A stretch of DNA of 64,000 nucleotides, from assembly GCA_934045075.1 (NCBI GenBank), contig CAKOGX010000004.1:1-64000 (forward strand), read 5' to 3'. Source of the stretch: Yponomeuta sedellus (lineage: Eukaryota > Arthropoda > Insecta > Lepidoptera > Yponomeutidae). This document shows, one piece after another, positions 9,815-22,055 of this stretch. The notes beneath the pieces were generated by a model that worked only from the letters and a program-made list of their open reading frames with translations, was not told where the DNA came from and ran no database searches. Numbering within the stretch: the stretch's first letter is position 1; the number at the start of each line of letters is the position of its first letter. A program made the position numbers and the translations under genes.

Positions 9815-11165
9815 GTGCCTTAACTTCTGTTATTCTTCGTTAAGCACAGATTTCCGGAAGCCCTGTATTTTAATGTCTTTGATTGTAACAAAAATTCTTA
9901 GCTCATCAATTCTTTGAGGGGTGTTTGTCTGTAGCTCGGTAGATAGTCTTAGAAAGTATTGTACGATTCTATTCAGAGAATCATGTGTAGAAATTAGGTG
10001 CCCCTACTTTTCTTATTCTTCGTTAACCACAGATTTTCATACATTATCTCTCAGAATTGTTACATAAATTCGTCGTTAAGCACAGATTTTCAGGAGCCTT
10101 GTAATTTTTATCTCTTGGAATTGTAACATAAATTCTTAGCTCATTAATTCTTAGAGCGTCAGCACGGTAGATAGCCTTAGAAACTATTTAAATACATAGA
10201 TAGATAATTATTTATACGATTCTATTCAGAGAATCATTGTATAAAAATTAAGTGCTTTTTATAGTACTTTTTGTTTTCCGGAAGGCCTGTAATTTTATAT
10301 CTTGGATTTTAACATAAATTTTGAGGCGTCTGTCTGTAGATAGGCTCGGTAGATAGTATTTGTATAAACACTTCAGTCCTTCAACTACTACGAGTGCTTA
10401 GTGCTTCAAACACAGATTTTTAGAAGTCGTATAAATTAATCTATTGGAATTATAACATATTTTTTTATCTAGTTAATTCTTAGAGACCCGTCTGACGGTA
10501 CTACAGTAGAAAGATAGCCGAAAGTATTACTTAGTACAAGTAATTCTATTTTTATGTACAATAAAGTGTTCTCTTTCTATCTACAAATTTGTTGAGAGAA
10601 TCTTGTACAAAAATTAGGAGCCTGTTCTTTTTCTTCTTTAGTCCTTTTACTCCAAGGGGACCACATTTCCAGAAGTCTTGTAATTTCGATATCAACCCTT
10701 GTATGACTCCACTGTTGGGCACGGGTCTCTTCCTGCATCGCAGGAAGGTTAGGCCATACTCCACCACGGGCGAGTATCGCCTTACAATCCTCCACCGGGT
10801 TTGTGGAGGATTGTAAGGCAGTGGCGGGCCTTACTGTCAGAAGTTAACAAGCCGCCCATAAGGCCTCTTCTGGCTTAACGACTGCCATTACATGCCAGCC
10901 GGCACCAAGGACTTAACGTGCCTTGCGAAGCACGGAAGCGCTCGGAAAAATGCCACTAGCAGTAGTCACGGGACGTTCACCCATCCTGCACCTGACCGCG
11001 CTTGTTACTTAACTGAAGTAATTGGTTCCAATTACTTGGTTCGACTAGGCCACGAGCGCTTCTGTAATTTAATCTTTTGGAATTATTTTTTTAGTGGACC
11101 GATTTCAGCTCGGTAAAGAGTCTTAGAAAGTATTTGTAGGACTGTGTTCCGATTTTTAGCGGAAT
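9815..11165 (+). repeat. Decayed tandem copies of the + gene's terminal exon end and 3'UTR
   Basis: The sequence at 9741-9815 (reads ...GTAGATAGCCTTAGAAAG... through the stop) recurs at about 9933-10001, 10162-10254, 10343-10370, 10498-10615 and 11106-11160. Each copy is followed by related 3'UTR text (GTTAAGCACAGATTT, GGAATTGTAACATAAATTC). Spacing is about 155-230 bases. The first copy has lost one base of the frame, so copies are non-coding. One copy holds a LINE 3' tail (about 10543-10585), and repeat R-A (10688-11063) sits between the last two. The primary transcript's 3'UTR would carry these. Confidence 0.75.
10688..11063 (+). repeat. Repeat R-A inside the exon-end array
   Basis: Full-length copy with a short internal duplication near 10770-10815. 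It separates two units of the array that follows the + gene. Confidence 0.85.
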
Positions 11166-11480
11166 TTAGCAAACTAATTTTCACATTTTTAATGCTATGA
11201 GATTATGTTATGTAGGTAGGTTAGTTAATGAGCGTCAAAAAAACGATAAACTTAACACTTAAAACCAGTCGAAATAAAACATCAGAACGATCATCTAAAT
11301 GTATTTTATTGTTTATTTCATAAATGTTTTTAAAACGAGTTATACATTATACTTCTTTGTCCTCTGTAGAAAATTTGAAAAATTGCAAAAACCACTACAT
11401 ACATTTCATTTCAATACATTTTAAAAGCTATTTATTTTTCTTGTAACTAAACCAACACCAGGTGAAATAAAACGGATGCA
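11165..11480. other. AT-rich intergenic stretch
   Basis: No frame, repeat or signal recognised. Confidence 0.5.
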
Positions 11481-11483
11481 GGT

Positions 11484-11612
11484 GTGACAACACATTTAAA
11501 TACAGGCACATACATTGCTTCCGGCCCCACACTACCCTGGATACCCTGTGTCGTGGGAACCAGAAACAACGACATCACAAACATGTAAACATCCAAGATC
11601 TGGGGTTTTTTC
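11484..11612 (-). mobile_element. SINE-2, tail part
   Basis: Reverse-strand tail (ATACATTGCTTCCGGCCCCA; AACATGTAAACATCCAAGAT); the tRNA head is missing. Confidence 0.8.
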
Positions 11613-11639
11613 AACTCACGTTCAGCGTTTGATACCTAC

Positions 11640-12075
11640 TTAAGATCTGAATCGATTCGTCGCTTGTTCATAGATAGCTTTAATACTTAGAATATGAAGT
11701 ACTGCGTAGACAAGTCGCCGTGGTGACGGGTAGACTCAACTGCATCGCTGCCGAAACGTCGGGAAATAAGGTTATTACGTTTTACCTGATAAATAATCGC
11801 GATTTGACCCGTTTAACTCGTTGCTGTGTGGTGTCGTCCTAGAGAATAGCACCAACGCAAATTCTTCCCGCGGGTGTTGTAAAAGGCGACTGGGACACAA
11901 ACCAGGGGGTGGGCAGCAGCGCCCCTTGCAGTACAATTCCACCAAACTGCGATCCCCAACCCGCATGCCCAGCGTGGGGATTATGGGCATTACCCCCCAA
12001 TGATGGCACAACCTTGCGCTGTGGTGCTTATTAGGGGAGGGCTATGTCCAGCAGTGGACTAATATAGCCTGAAGA
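11640..12075. repeat. R-E fragment and R-B copy
   Basis: R-E: GCCGAAACGTCGGGAAATAA with AATCGCGATTTGACCCG, as at 59045-59160. R-B: 11815-12070, reverse orientation. Confidence 0.7.
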
Positions 12076-12302
12076 AGAAGAAGACCCCTTTAAAATATAA
12101 CTATGTACTATATTAGTTAATACACAAGCAGATTTTAGCTGGTCCGTGTATATTACTTCCGTGCACTTGTTAAAAAAAATTATCTAGTCTGTTTTTAAAT
12201 GAGTTCACTGAGGGAGCACTGATTACAGCCCCTAGGTATTTTTTATAAAAAATACTCAAGTTTTACAACATTTCGTTGATAATGTTAAGTTATATCTCAG
12301 CT

Positions 12303-12475
12303 CGGAGGCCTTATGGGCGGCTTGATAACTTCTGGTAGTAACGCCCGCCACTGTCTTACAATCCTCAACCAGCCCGGACTTGGCCCCCGTGGTGGAGTAA
12401 GGCCTATCCATTCTGCGACGCAGGAAGAGACCCGTGCCCCAGCAGTTGGGCAATACAAGGGTTGATATCGATATC
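12303..12475 (-). repeat. Repeat R-A, partial
   Basis: The half containing GGCCCCCGTGGTGGAGTA and CAGCAGTTGGGC. Confidence 0.85.
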
Positions 12476-13146
12476 TCAGCTCAGGGTCTCGTGACTGCGG
12501 GCTCCCATCGGCTCGGGGCCTCGTGGCATTATGCCAGCCCTGTCATTGCACACCTGTATCCGTCTTATACCGGAAGTCACACTTAAGCTTAGTGTCATGA
12601 TTAATAAAAGGCTCCCAGCATAGGTGGTGGTACGGTGACGCGAGACGCGCGTTTTGTGGCGGTGAAGTTTGACATTGATTGTCAAATTGTGACATGACAA
12701 TGACAATGTAGGTACTGGGAAGTCGCGACTTTTGACGTCAAAAGGCGCGGCTCGCGTCGTGTACTACCCAGGCTGTGGTGCTCACCAGCGCCACTGGAAA
12801 AATATGATTTGTGAGATGAACGCAGTGTTGCCACTCTATAGCTAGACTTAGCCACATTTCCGAAATAGCTTAGCTACAAAAAAAATATTTTGGTGGATAA
12901 ATATTTTAGCTACTTACTATTTCTAGCCACTTTTTAAATTTACGATTAAAACATTATTATAAGATAACCGGTGATTTATGAGATGTATTTAAAATAATTT
13001 TGAATATTTATTTTAGAAGTAGCCATTCGCGTATAATTGTGTTTCAAGCGATTTGTCAAACATTGGCGCCAAGAACAACCAATGCCATGCGCTCGCCTAC
13101 AGTCAAAAGGGAGAGCTCGACGATAAACGGCGGGCATTCTTGTTCA
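12476..13146. other. Intergenic stretch, no gene seen
   Basis: More GC-rich up to 12780, then AT-rich. Contains TAGCCACTTT-like phrases around 12840-12930 that recur at 13770-13960. No supported exon. Confidence 0.45.
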
Positions 13147-13455
13147 GAGTGCTTAGTGCGAGTTTTTTAACTACTCGATCGCGTTAACGTAAACTCATAT
13201 TTCTATGGCATCGAGGAAGCGCCACCTAGCGACAAGTATGGATATTAAAATTGCTGAGTGCGAGTTGTAATAGTTTACGTTGAGAAGTGAACACGTTTAC
13301 TAGCCAAAACACGAATAAACGCGAGTGCGAGTTGTACTGTGACAGCGTTTTGCCAGTTCGAACGGTTAACTTACTCAGGCTCACTAATCAATGCTCGATT
13401 AACGCGGTAGTAAAGTTATTCGATTGGATCTGTCAAACTCGCGCTAAGCACTCTG
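13147..13455 (-). mobile_element. MITE-1 (GAGTGCTTAGTGCGAGTTT ends)
   Basis: About 305 bp; internal GGCGCTTCCTCGATGCCATA is on the opposite strand to the other copies. Copies: 20876-21166, 43566-43876, 49120-49429. Confidence 0.9.
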
Positions 13456-13834
13456 GCGCTTGATGTGGTCGGGCGGAAGCTCTGCCCGATGCTTCCGCCC
13501 AATTTAAGAGTTTAAACCGGGCTAAAAAGTTGTATTGTAAATATGTTCGTAGTGATTTATACAGTGCTATAAATAATGTAACATTCATGAAGTGAATAGT
13601 GTTATTCATTTTACGTAGTTACTTTTTATGTTTTGAACCCAACTCTTTACTAACAGCTCGGTAATTTTCGTGCTTTCATTCAATCAAAGAGGAGAAATCA
13701 AAGAAAATAATTTAAGCAAAGAAACATCTGATCGAAAGGAAGTGAAAAAAGCGGTCATTTTGTTTAGCCACTTTTGGCCACTTTAGGCAGCCTTAATTTA
13801 TTGGTATCTAGCCACTTTGATGACATTAAAAAAG

Positions 13835-13930
13835 CGGCCGGGGGTAAGTGGTCGAGATTGGCTAGGGACCGGGAGAGTTGGCGTGAAATGGAAGAGGCCT
13901 ATACCCAGCAGTGGGCTTCATTCATGGGCT
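13835..13930 (+). mobile_element. LINE C-terminal remnant
   Basis: Reads WSRLARDRESWREMEEAYTQ and QWASFMG, the C-terminal end of RTE-type reverse transcriptase proteins. It sits inside a TAGCCACTTT-rich element. Confidence 0.65.
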
Positions 13931-13983
13931 GGATAGATAGATAGCCACTTTACTAAGGTTTAGCTATTTTCTCCTAGGGCAAG

Positions 13984-15842
13984 GTGGCAACACTGGATGA
14001 ACGTCACTTTCGCGATTCGTCAAGCCCGCAGTACGTCAATTTATATTTTAAGTATAAAAAAAAGCAGAAGTTTAGCTTAAATTACAATAAAACACGTAGT
14101 GGCGGACAATTGCCTATTGTGGCGCGCAATCGGACAGTTGTCGGTTTTTTGGGCACACTTCAAAGGAATCGTGGTGTAGCGTGGCCCATCTCCGTTTACA
14201 CAGTGGCCCATCGTTCAGTTCGTCACCGGCCGCTGACCGGGATAGACATAAAGTACTTTTTTTGTTGCGATGATTTTTTGGAAAACTACTTGATTTATAA
14301 ATCGCCCAAAATGTCCGTATGGCGGAACAATGAAGATAAATCAATAGACCTCAAAGTTTATTGATTTATATCAATCCGAGCCCGTAATTTTGCGACATTT
14401 TTTTTTAATAACTTTGTTGTTCATACTTCCGTAGTACTTGTAAATAAATAAATTAAATTAATAAATAAATAGTAAATAAATAGCTGCGGCCGCAATTACT
14501 TCCACGTCCATCGCAAGTGGTTTGCCAGACAGCAATGAGCCACGCGCCATTGTGTTAACAGCAAGTGATCGTGGCCTACAGTTGTGAATGGCAAAGCATG
14601 GCCCATCACAGGCCACTGTATACTGGGGCCATCACATGTGAGAGAAACCACAAGAGATACAGGTGACTTTCGTTTTTCGTCACATTATCACGTCGTCGCA
14701 TACTGGATTGGTCACAATATGAAATTGACACACTCGTATTAACCCAAATTCTCTAGAGACGAATGTACAATTACTGCCAACATACCTAAGATTTCGAGAC
14801 CGCGACCTCTGGCACGCATAGCCTGAGGTCGCGGATTCGAGTCCCGGCATGGGTGGAATTTTTAGCCTCTAAATAAGTTTTTAAAATGTATTATAAAATA
14901 ACTTATGATTTTTACTCCATTGGTGTCGCTAGTTAGCACCGCGAAGGGCCTTAATAAATGGGATGCGAATACAAACCGCTACATTTTCGTTTTAATATAT
15001 CTAAAAGTATATTTTTCATTCTAATACTAAGTTATAAATGTTATACGATCAGATTTTATAGCAGTTATTGTGAAAATCACAGGTGAATTGATCAGGAAAA
15101 TTAAATGATATAAACTCGTGGACACATCTATTGGCCCACCTTAGAGTGTAGGTTTCAATGGCCCCTACTTAAATATGATTGCTAGGTTGAACAAAATCTA
15201 TTGATTCAGTTTTAAACCTGATACATTTAAAGACTATTGAATAAAATTATGAACAGAATAATAAGAAATTTATTTCAAAACGGACTTCCAAGTACACAAT
15301 TATTGTAACAGCTTTATAACAGGTACTCACTTAAGATAATCAGCTTGTTAGTATAAAGGGTATTTACAAGACACGTCGAAAGCCAAACTAGGTAAACCTG
15401 TACTATGGCTTTCGACGCCACCCTTCGGAGGCCAAGTCTGTTTATATAACTATTACAGAGGTTAAGTACATCAAAAAATGTGCCTGGTTCAAAACTGCAT
15501 AAAAACTTTTTGCTCGACCTAATATAATTTTTTAGCTAGGACTAAACGAAACTGAAAATGCAAGGTGTGTCCAGAAGTGTATTATCTATACATAAAAAAA
15601 TTGAATAATTATGAAAAAGAATCATCCGTCATAAACCGATAAAAATAACGATTGTGAAAAATGCACACTGTTAATCAGGTTGTTTTTTTTAAAAAAAAAA
15701 CAAACTTATTTTTAAGGTATCAAAATTTAAAACAGTAACAAACAGAAAATAATATCAATATTTCATTAAAATAATTACTACTTTATGTCATGTTATGTAA
15801 ATTTACAGTCGTATTAGTTCCGATATTTCTATTACACGAATA
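13984..15842. other. Intergenic; mostly unrecognised
   Basis: Holds a SINE-1 fragment at 14795-14884 and a small inverted repeat at 15375-15415 (CGTCGAAAGCC / GGCTTTCGACG). The 126-codon frame at 13984 has no splice, domain or composition support. The rest is AT-rich. Confidence 0.45.
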
Positions 15843-16295
15843 CAGGGTGTCTCATTCAAATCGGTCAGTATGGGAAAGTCTGAAACTATAAGACAAACGA
15901 AGATCTGTACTGACGAAACATGTCATCGATTCTAATAACAAGAAAAACTGCATTCATACATTTTAAAAAATATCTGCACTCCGTTCGGGAATCGAACCCG
16001 GTTGTTTTGAAAAAAAAAACCTACACTTTTTCTATTTAGGTTTTATCACGTCTCTGTATCTACATACTTATTTTAAGTGAGCTTTTCAATTGATTGTTAG
16101 TGTTTGATTAATAGAAGTTTTTAATTTTCAAAACAACCGGGTTCGATTCCCGAACGGAGTACAGATGTTTTTTAAAATGTATGAATGCAGTTTTTCTTGT
16201 TATTAAAATCGATGACATGGTTCCTCAGAACAGATCTTCGTATGTCTTATAGTTTCAGACTTTCCCATACTGACCGATTTGAATGAGACACCCTG
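15843..16295. mobile_element. 453-bp foldback element with TA duplication
   Basis: Arms of about 170 bases start CAGGGTGTCTCATTCAAATC and end with the complement. TA lies at 15841-15842 and 16296-16297. Each arm carries GTTCGGGAATCGAACCCGG, a tRNA T-arm-like phrase. It is inserted in a MITE-3 copy. Confidence 0.88.
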
Positions 16296-16517
16296 TAAAT
16301 CCGATTCTATCCGATAGTAGCCGAGGTATATTCTAAAAGCTAACAGACTGTACAAAATTAGGCGATGCTTAACCTGATTTTTGTTAGAGTACGATGATAT
16401 ATTCCAATGACTGCTATAAAAACGTAACCCTTACAGCTACTATAATACTTCTTTAAGCACGCTTATCGTAGATATACAATGAGTTTTGGAAGATTTTTGC
16501 ACTGTTTCGTTAAAATT

Positions 16518-16860
16518 GTAGGGACTCGGAACGCTGAGTCAACATTTTAAGCAACAAAGTAACGTAGCGCAACGATCACGCGCGGACGTCTGGTGTCCAG
16601 CCAGTCGTCCCCCCGAAACCCTTTGAGGCAGTCGCCTCCGAAACCTTTTAGAGTACCGTAGTATAAAACGTAAAACCTAAGATTGTGTGTAACCTCCTGT
16701 GTAAACCATTGTACGTGTACTAAATTGAATACAGACTTTTAACCTTTAAATTGCAACCTTCTGATATATTTATTTGTGATCAACACATCCACACTAATTA
16801 CCTAAATAACCCCAAAGTGGTGACCCCCCGACGACATTGTATTAACCAACATTAAACATT
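16518..16860 (+). mobile_element. Probable solo LTR with leader (BEL/Pao-like)
   Basis: Starts TGTAGGGACTCGG and runs to about 16812 (AATAACCCC), then AAAGTGGTGACCCCCCGACG, which resembles the primer-site region that follows BEL/Pao LTRs. There is no second LTR or pol gene. Boundaries are uncertain. Confidence 0.4.
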
Positions 16861-17112
16861 GTACGAAATCAAGCGTTACATTGCGGAAATCCGCATTAAA
16901 ATGTGAAAAATATTTTTGTAAAATTATTTAAATTATTTATTTTTAGCAAAGCAATTTACACACTTTAAGGCAACAAACATTAAACACTCAACGTTTATTT
17001 CCGAGCTAGAGTTTGCAAATCTGTCTCTACATTCATTACATACCTATTTTATAAGTTACAAAGTTAGGCCTTTTGAGAATAGTATTTTTTTCAGGATGAT
17101 ATAACAGCTAAG

Positions 17113-17451
17113 ATGATCATTTTGGTACATGTAAAACGAAGGTACAATCTAAATGATTTTATCAGACTGAAGATTTTATCAGAGAGGCTCCCAACGGGTT
17201 CCGATCTGCAATGGTCTGCGTGGCAGTCACTCAACCGACTCCGGACCCAAGTAGGTCGCTGCAGACAAAATCTAAGCAGGTGGGGTTATATTGCACCAAC
17301 GGAGGAGATATGTGATTGTGGAGCCTCATCGCAATCCATGGTGCACCTGCTCCAATGTCCATTGTGCCCTCACACCTGCACTCTGGAGGACCTAACAGAG
17401 GCCAACGCTGCTGCAATTGCAGTAGCCAACTATTGGGCAGGAAAAATATAA
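17113..17451 (+). mobile_element. Non-LTR retrotransposon C-terminal remnant
   Basis: An open frame encodes LKILSERLPTGSDLQWSAWQ, then a Cys/His cluster ICDCGASSQSMVHLLQCPLC and AVANYWAGKI. This is the usual C-terminal CCHC-like end of LINE ORF2 proteins. No reverse transcriptase domain remains. Confidence 0.8.
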
Positions 17452-18770
17452 ATTGGTCGAATCGCTGACACGAAAAGAAGAAGAAGAAGACTGAAGATGA
17501 AGGGTGTATTGATGTTACGTGAATAATTGTATTGATGACGGATGCCCTTAAGATTGTCATACTCGAATAAGACATTAAAATAAGTATTTAACTTGATTGA
17601 AAAGATCTGCAAGTAGCTGGCCTCGGTTTCAGTCCACCCTCCGGGATACGAGCGTGAGTGTGTGTGTGTGTGATTATAAAAAATCATTTGGAAAATAATA
17701 AAAATAACACGCGGCTTACTGTACAAAAATCCTCCAAAAGTGAAAGTTACAAAATCAAAACCGTTAAATATCACTAGTTTACGTTACAATAGTAATAATA
17801 GTAATTGCATAGTATAATATGTATTGTATTGTATAATTTGGCTGCCCATACAGTGCACATAGGCGTTAGCATACTGATCGCATTACATTTCGTTTCATTC
17901 AGCTTTGTGTTCTGGGTTTTAGCAAAATGAAAAACTAAAAAAAAAATGATAGGAGTTATGTCCAGGTAAATATTTTTTAATTCTTTATGCCACATCTGGC
18001 CATAAAGTGGCTTTTACCGCACGCTGCACGTACGAAAAAAGCCGCTTTCTGGCCAAGTGTAGACATAAAAAAATGTACACAACACGGGAGGTAATGAAGA
18101 AAGCTCTCGATCGCATATTTACGTCCCTCGCTTGCAGCTCGGGCCGCAAACTTTGCGATCTCGGCCTTTCTTTGTATTACCACCCTAGTTGTGTAATGTA
18201 CTATTATAGCTCTGATTACATAGGCAAATGTGCAAGAGCATGCTGAATTCTACATGAATTAATTCACACTTGCTCATAAAGTGGCTCGCAATTAGGCACA
18301 GAAGGACACCCATAATCAAACGGTGACTTTTTCATTGCTGTAACTCACTAGTGAGTTATAGATTTTTTAAATTTTATTGGTTGAGTTGCTTTGTTCTTAA
18401 AAGTTTTTATTAAAAAAAAAAGATCGTGTTCAACAGAAGAAATAAATTAATGTTCCTATCGCTTGCTCGTTTCATGCAACTTCTTATCTAAATAGATAAT
18501 TTTAACTCCTACGTGTTTAACAAACAAAACTTTTACTCAAATATAACTTTTGTTTTCTCTGTAATAAAACAAAACTTTAAATTCTCCATTTTGTACCTGG
18601 CAGAATAGGCGCAGTACCTATGAGCAGAAAATAAAAAAAAAAACTCATCCCTTTAGTCTGTGGCCGATCGCAATGGAAAACTGATCAATTTTTCCCGCCA
18701 TAGCGAAACATTTTTCACAACTCGTTTTCAGTATTGAAATTATAATGAGCTTTTATTGTTATTTTATTCA
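17452..18770. other. Intergenic; no gene seen
   Basis: A GTGTGT tract at 17650-17672 and a diverged palindromic stretch at 17980-18290 with CATAAAGTGGCT recurring. Open frames here lack support. Confidence 0.45.
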
Positions 18771-18777
18771 CAGGTGT

Positions 18778-18915
18778 AGATAACATTCAAATACATAGAT
18801 AACATCCAAGACACGAGACAAACTAGAAAAGTTCGTTTCCTAGTTTGACCCGGCCGGGGATCGAACCCGAGACCTTCGGTTTTACAGTCAGCGTGCCAAA
18901 CCGCTGCACCACCAT
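18778..18915 (-). mobile_element. SINE-4 copy (tRNA-derived)
   Basis: Reverse strand: GGTTTGGCACGCTGACTGT, then CCGGGGATCGAACCCGAGACC (read on +). The tail includes TAGTTTGTCTCG and TTGGATGTTATCTATG. A + strand copy is at 62371-62482. Confidence 0.75.
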
Positions 18916-19001
18916 TAGAGGCATTTGACCACACCGTCAAATGCCTCTAACGTTCAAATACCTCAGCGCTTGAAATTGCGTTGGGCACGCGTGGTAATTA
19001 T

Positions 19002-19345
19002 AGTGCGTTCACTTTAACTTGACGCGTGAGAGAATTGGTAACAAGGACATAACACGACTGATGTCGTGAGTCGCCCATTGGCTCAATTGGTAGAGCGCTG
19101 GTACGGATAGCCAGAGGTTGCGGGTTCGAATCCCGGCATGGGTGAAATTTTTAGCCTCTAAATAGGTTTTTAAGGACATAACATGTGAATTAGCTTTTGG
19201 ACCTAATCGGAAGATGGTAAAACAAGGCCTCAATCCTTTTATTTTCCCCAAGTAATGGGAATGATTTCTTATTTAACATGGTATGTAACAGTAAACATCT
19301 CAGTGCTACCAATTCTCTCACGCGTCAAGTTAATGTGAACGCACT
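19002..19345. mobile_element. MITE-2 interrupted by SINE-1
   Basis: Ends AGTGCGTTCACTTTAACTTG and complement. A truncated SINE-1 (19055-19171) is flanked by a 12-base repeat, AAGGACATAACA. The uninterrupted copy is at 34119-34326. Confidence 0.88.
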
Positions 19346-19454
19346 ATAAGTACGTACTCTTTCTCTCTCTTAGAATAGGCGTGCCCTGCAGAGGATGCTA
19401 CAGGCTGCATAAAAATACAATTTTTATATATTTTTTAATTAAAATAGAATATTA

Positions 19455-19572
19455 AAAAACTTTTACAGGCTAAAAATTCCACCCGGTTGGAGTCCCGGCA
19501 TGGGTGGAATTTTGAGCCTCTAAATAGGTTTTTAAAATTGTCCTCAGCACGGGTTAGTGCATTAAAAAAAAT
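19455..19572. mobile_element. SINE-1 fragment
   Basis: Inverted short ends around a mostly deleted tRNA body (GGAGTCCCGGCATGGGTG), then the tail CAGCACGGGTTAGTGCATTA. Confidence 0.7.
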
Positions 19573-19734
19573 TGCACCAACACTAAAGCTGAATGAAACG
19601 AAATATAATATTATAGTAGCTTTCAAAGAGACATTAATAGTGTCTTAAATAAATTGTTTACATACGGTTTACATACTAAATCTAAGCTGTTTTATTTATG
19701 TAAAAAAACAATTCTTCTGAAACCCTCCTCAAAG

Positions 19735-20145
19735 GCAAAATTCTTCTGAAACCCTCCTCAAAGGCAGTTTAAATAATCTGTGCTTAGGTCCTTCCGTTTA
19801 CCAGAGACTTAAAAATGGATCTGAGTATTGTTTTAAGGTTTAATTTTTTTTATAATTAGTTTATCAGGTTTATAAGACTTCACCGGTAGTTTAAATAATC
19901 CTTAGGTTAAGTTTTTTCGTTTACCACAGACTTTAAAATGCATCTGAGCAGTGTTTTAAGGAATATCTTTTTTCAATTAGTTTTAAGTTTATAAAACTTA
20001 ACGAATCTAAATATTTAAAACACTACTCAACGGCAGTTTAAATAATCCTTAGGCTAGGTGTTTCCGTTTACCAGAGACTTTAAAATGCATCTGAGGAGTG
20101 TTTTAAGAAGACGTTTTTTTATAAATAATTTTGAAGGTTTATAAA
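19735..20145. repeat. Three tandem units of about 130-170 bp
   Basis: Each unit contains GCAGTTTAAATAATCCTTAG, CGTTTACCAGAGACTTTAAA and ATCTGAGGAGTGTTTTAAG. They are degenerate, with no coding sense seen. The layout resembles the 3'UTR arrays elsewhere in the window, but no parent exon was found. Confidence 0.75.
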
Positions 20146-20419
20146 AGTTTACGTGTCTAAAAATTATAGTTGAAATATTAGCTAAAGTAATTAATATATT
20201 TAGGTCAATCACAATTTTGGCATTTATAAAAAGTTGGGGAAGTATTAAATCTTAATTTAGGTATCAAAAAGTCATGATATGACAGTATTAACACCAGTTC
20301 CTGAATTGGGAATCTCACTAAGTAAATACTCGAGTTGACGGAAAAATATCGTGAGGAAACCTCAGTGTCAATAACTGGGCATTTACAGTTTTAAGCGAAA
20401 ATTTATACGCTACCTATGT

Positions 20420-20663
20420 GGTAAGCAACAACAGGCGCGGTCAGGTGCTGAATGTGTCACCGTCCCGTGACTACCGCTATTGGCATTTTTCCGAGCGCTT
20501 CCGTGCCTCGCAAGGCACGCTAAGCCGTCGGTGCCGGCTGTCATGTATTGGCAGTCGTTGAGCAATGTCAGAGGCCTTATGGGCGGCTTGATAACTTCTG
20601 ACAGTAAGGCCCGCCACTGTCTTACAATCCTCCACCAACCCGGACTTGGCCCCCGTGGTGCAA
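20420..20663 (-). repeat. Repeat R-A, partial
   Basis: Nested in a diverged copy of the 162-299 type MITE: half-ends at 20290-20345 and 20665-20710. Confidence 0.8.
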
Positions 20664-20875
20664 GTCCAATCGTATTCGAGTGTTTACTAAGTGTGATTCT
20701 CAATGCGAAAATCGGCGATAAATTAGTATAGTATCTAACATAAGCAAACACGGTTAATTTAATACACATTTTAGACCATATTTTAAGGCCATAAACGTAT
20801 TTTTAGGTGGGCAATCTACCAAATTAGCTGCAACTCAAAAAGTCGAAAAATACAACATAAAACGACTGAAAAAAA

Positions 20876-21166
20876 CAGAGTGCTTAGTGCGAGTTTGACA
20901 GATCCAATCGAATAACTTTACTACCGCGTTAATCGAGCATTGAGTAGTGAGTATGAGTAAGTTAACCGTTCGAACTGGCAAATCGCTGTCACAGTACAAC
21001 TCGCACTCGCGTTTATTCGTGTTTTGGCTGGTAAACGGGTTCACTTCTCAACGTAAACCATTACAACTCGCACTCAGCAATTTTAATTTCCATACTTATC
21101 GCTAGGTGGCGCTTCCTCGATGCCATAGAAATATGAGTAGTTAAAAAACTCACACTAAGCACTCAG
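20876..21166 (+). mobile_element. MITE-1 copy
   Basis: Ends GAGTGCTTAGTGCGAGTTT and CTAAGCACTC. Confidence 0.9.
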
Positions 21167-21439
21167 AAAGTGAAAATAAAATTTTGTGTACACATTTGCA
21201 GATTAATCTGGATGTTAGATATTCACTAAAGTCATCTTAACAATGTAGTGGCTAATATCTGTTTTACGTCCCTAATAAATAATATAAGAAATAATAAAAA
21301 CGGCAAACATGTAAGCTCTTACTAATAAACACCGCATAAGCCTGGTATAGTTACACCGTGTTTTGTTCACGTCATTTGAATGTAATTTTCAGTTGGAAGA
21401 AAAGAGACAAAACACTGCATAGTTATACAATACTTACAC

Positions 21440-21694
21440 CAAGTTTATTAAAAACCTATTTAGATGCTAAAAATTTCACCCATGCCGGGATTCGAACCCG
21501 CAACCTCTGGCTATCCGTACAGGCGCTCTACCAATTGAGCTCAATTGGTAGAGCGCTGGTACGGATAGCCAGAGGTTGCGGGTTCGAATCCCGGCATGGG
21601 TGAAATTTTTAGCCTCTAAATAGGTTTTTAAATTTGTTCCTTAGCACGGGTTAGTGCATTAAAAATAAAAATAGTGTAACCAAGTTTATTAGTA
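21440..21694. mobile_element. Head-to-head SINE-1 dimer with target duplication
   Basis: Two tRNA-like halves meet at CAATTGAGCTCAATTG (21532-21547), forming roughly 90-base complementary arms. The whole unit, with tail, is flanked by ACCAAGTTTATTA on both sides. Confidence 0.85.
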
Positions 21695-22055
21695 AGGCTG
21701 GTAGTGTAGGACTACTTAAATTTAAGTTACAAAAAATGGAATCAGTAGTGAGCCAACGTTTTGATGATTTCAACCTACATGTACTTTATGTATTCGACGT
21801 CGATACGCACCAGATATCGCCCTCAATATCTGCAAGAGAAAGGAATCCAGTTAGTTTCAACTAAAGACTGTTTTTAGGGTACTTGATGATTCGCGATGCT
21901 CATAGATTTTCTTACGACTCTGTTACACCTACCTCTTCCAGCCTGATGTATGTGAAATTGAGTATTTTGACTTTGACAAGGTACTGGAGTGCATAAAATT
22001 TATTGCACGTGACCGTACGTGTGTATATCACTAAACTCTTTCTAAACGGCTGGAC

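Noticed and set aside
13984..14364. 126-codon + strand frame
   Set aside because: No start context, homology or codon pattern; begins in repeat-derived sequence.
19078..19145. Sequences folding like tRNA genes (also at 6060, 21481, 26700, 37870 and others)
   Set aside because: Multi-copy tRNA-like heads of SINEs with diverged stems and family tails; none looks like a functional tRNA gene.
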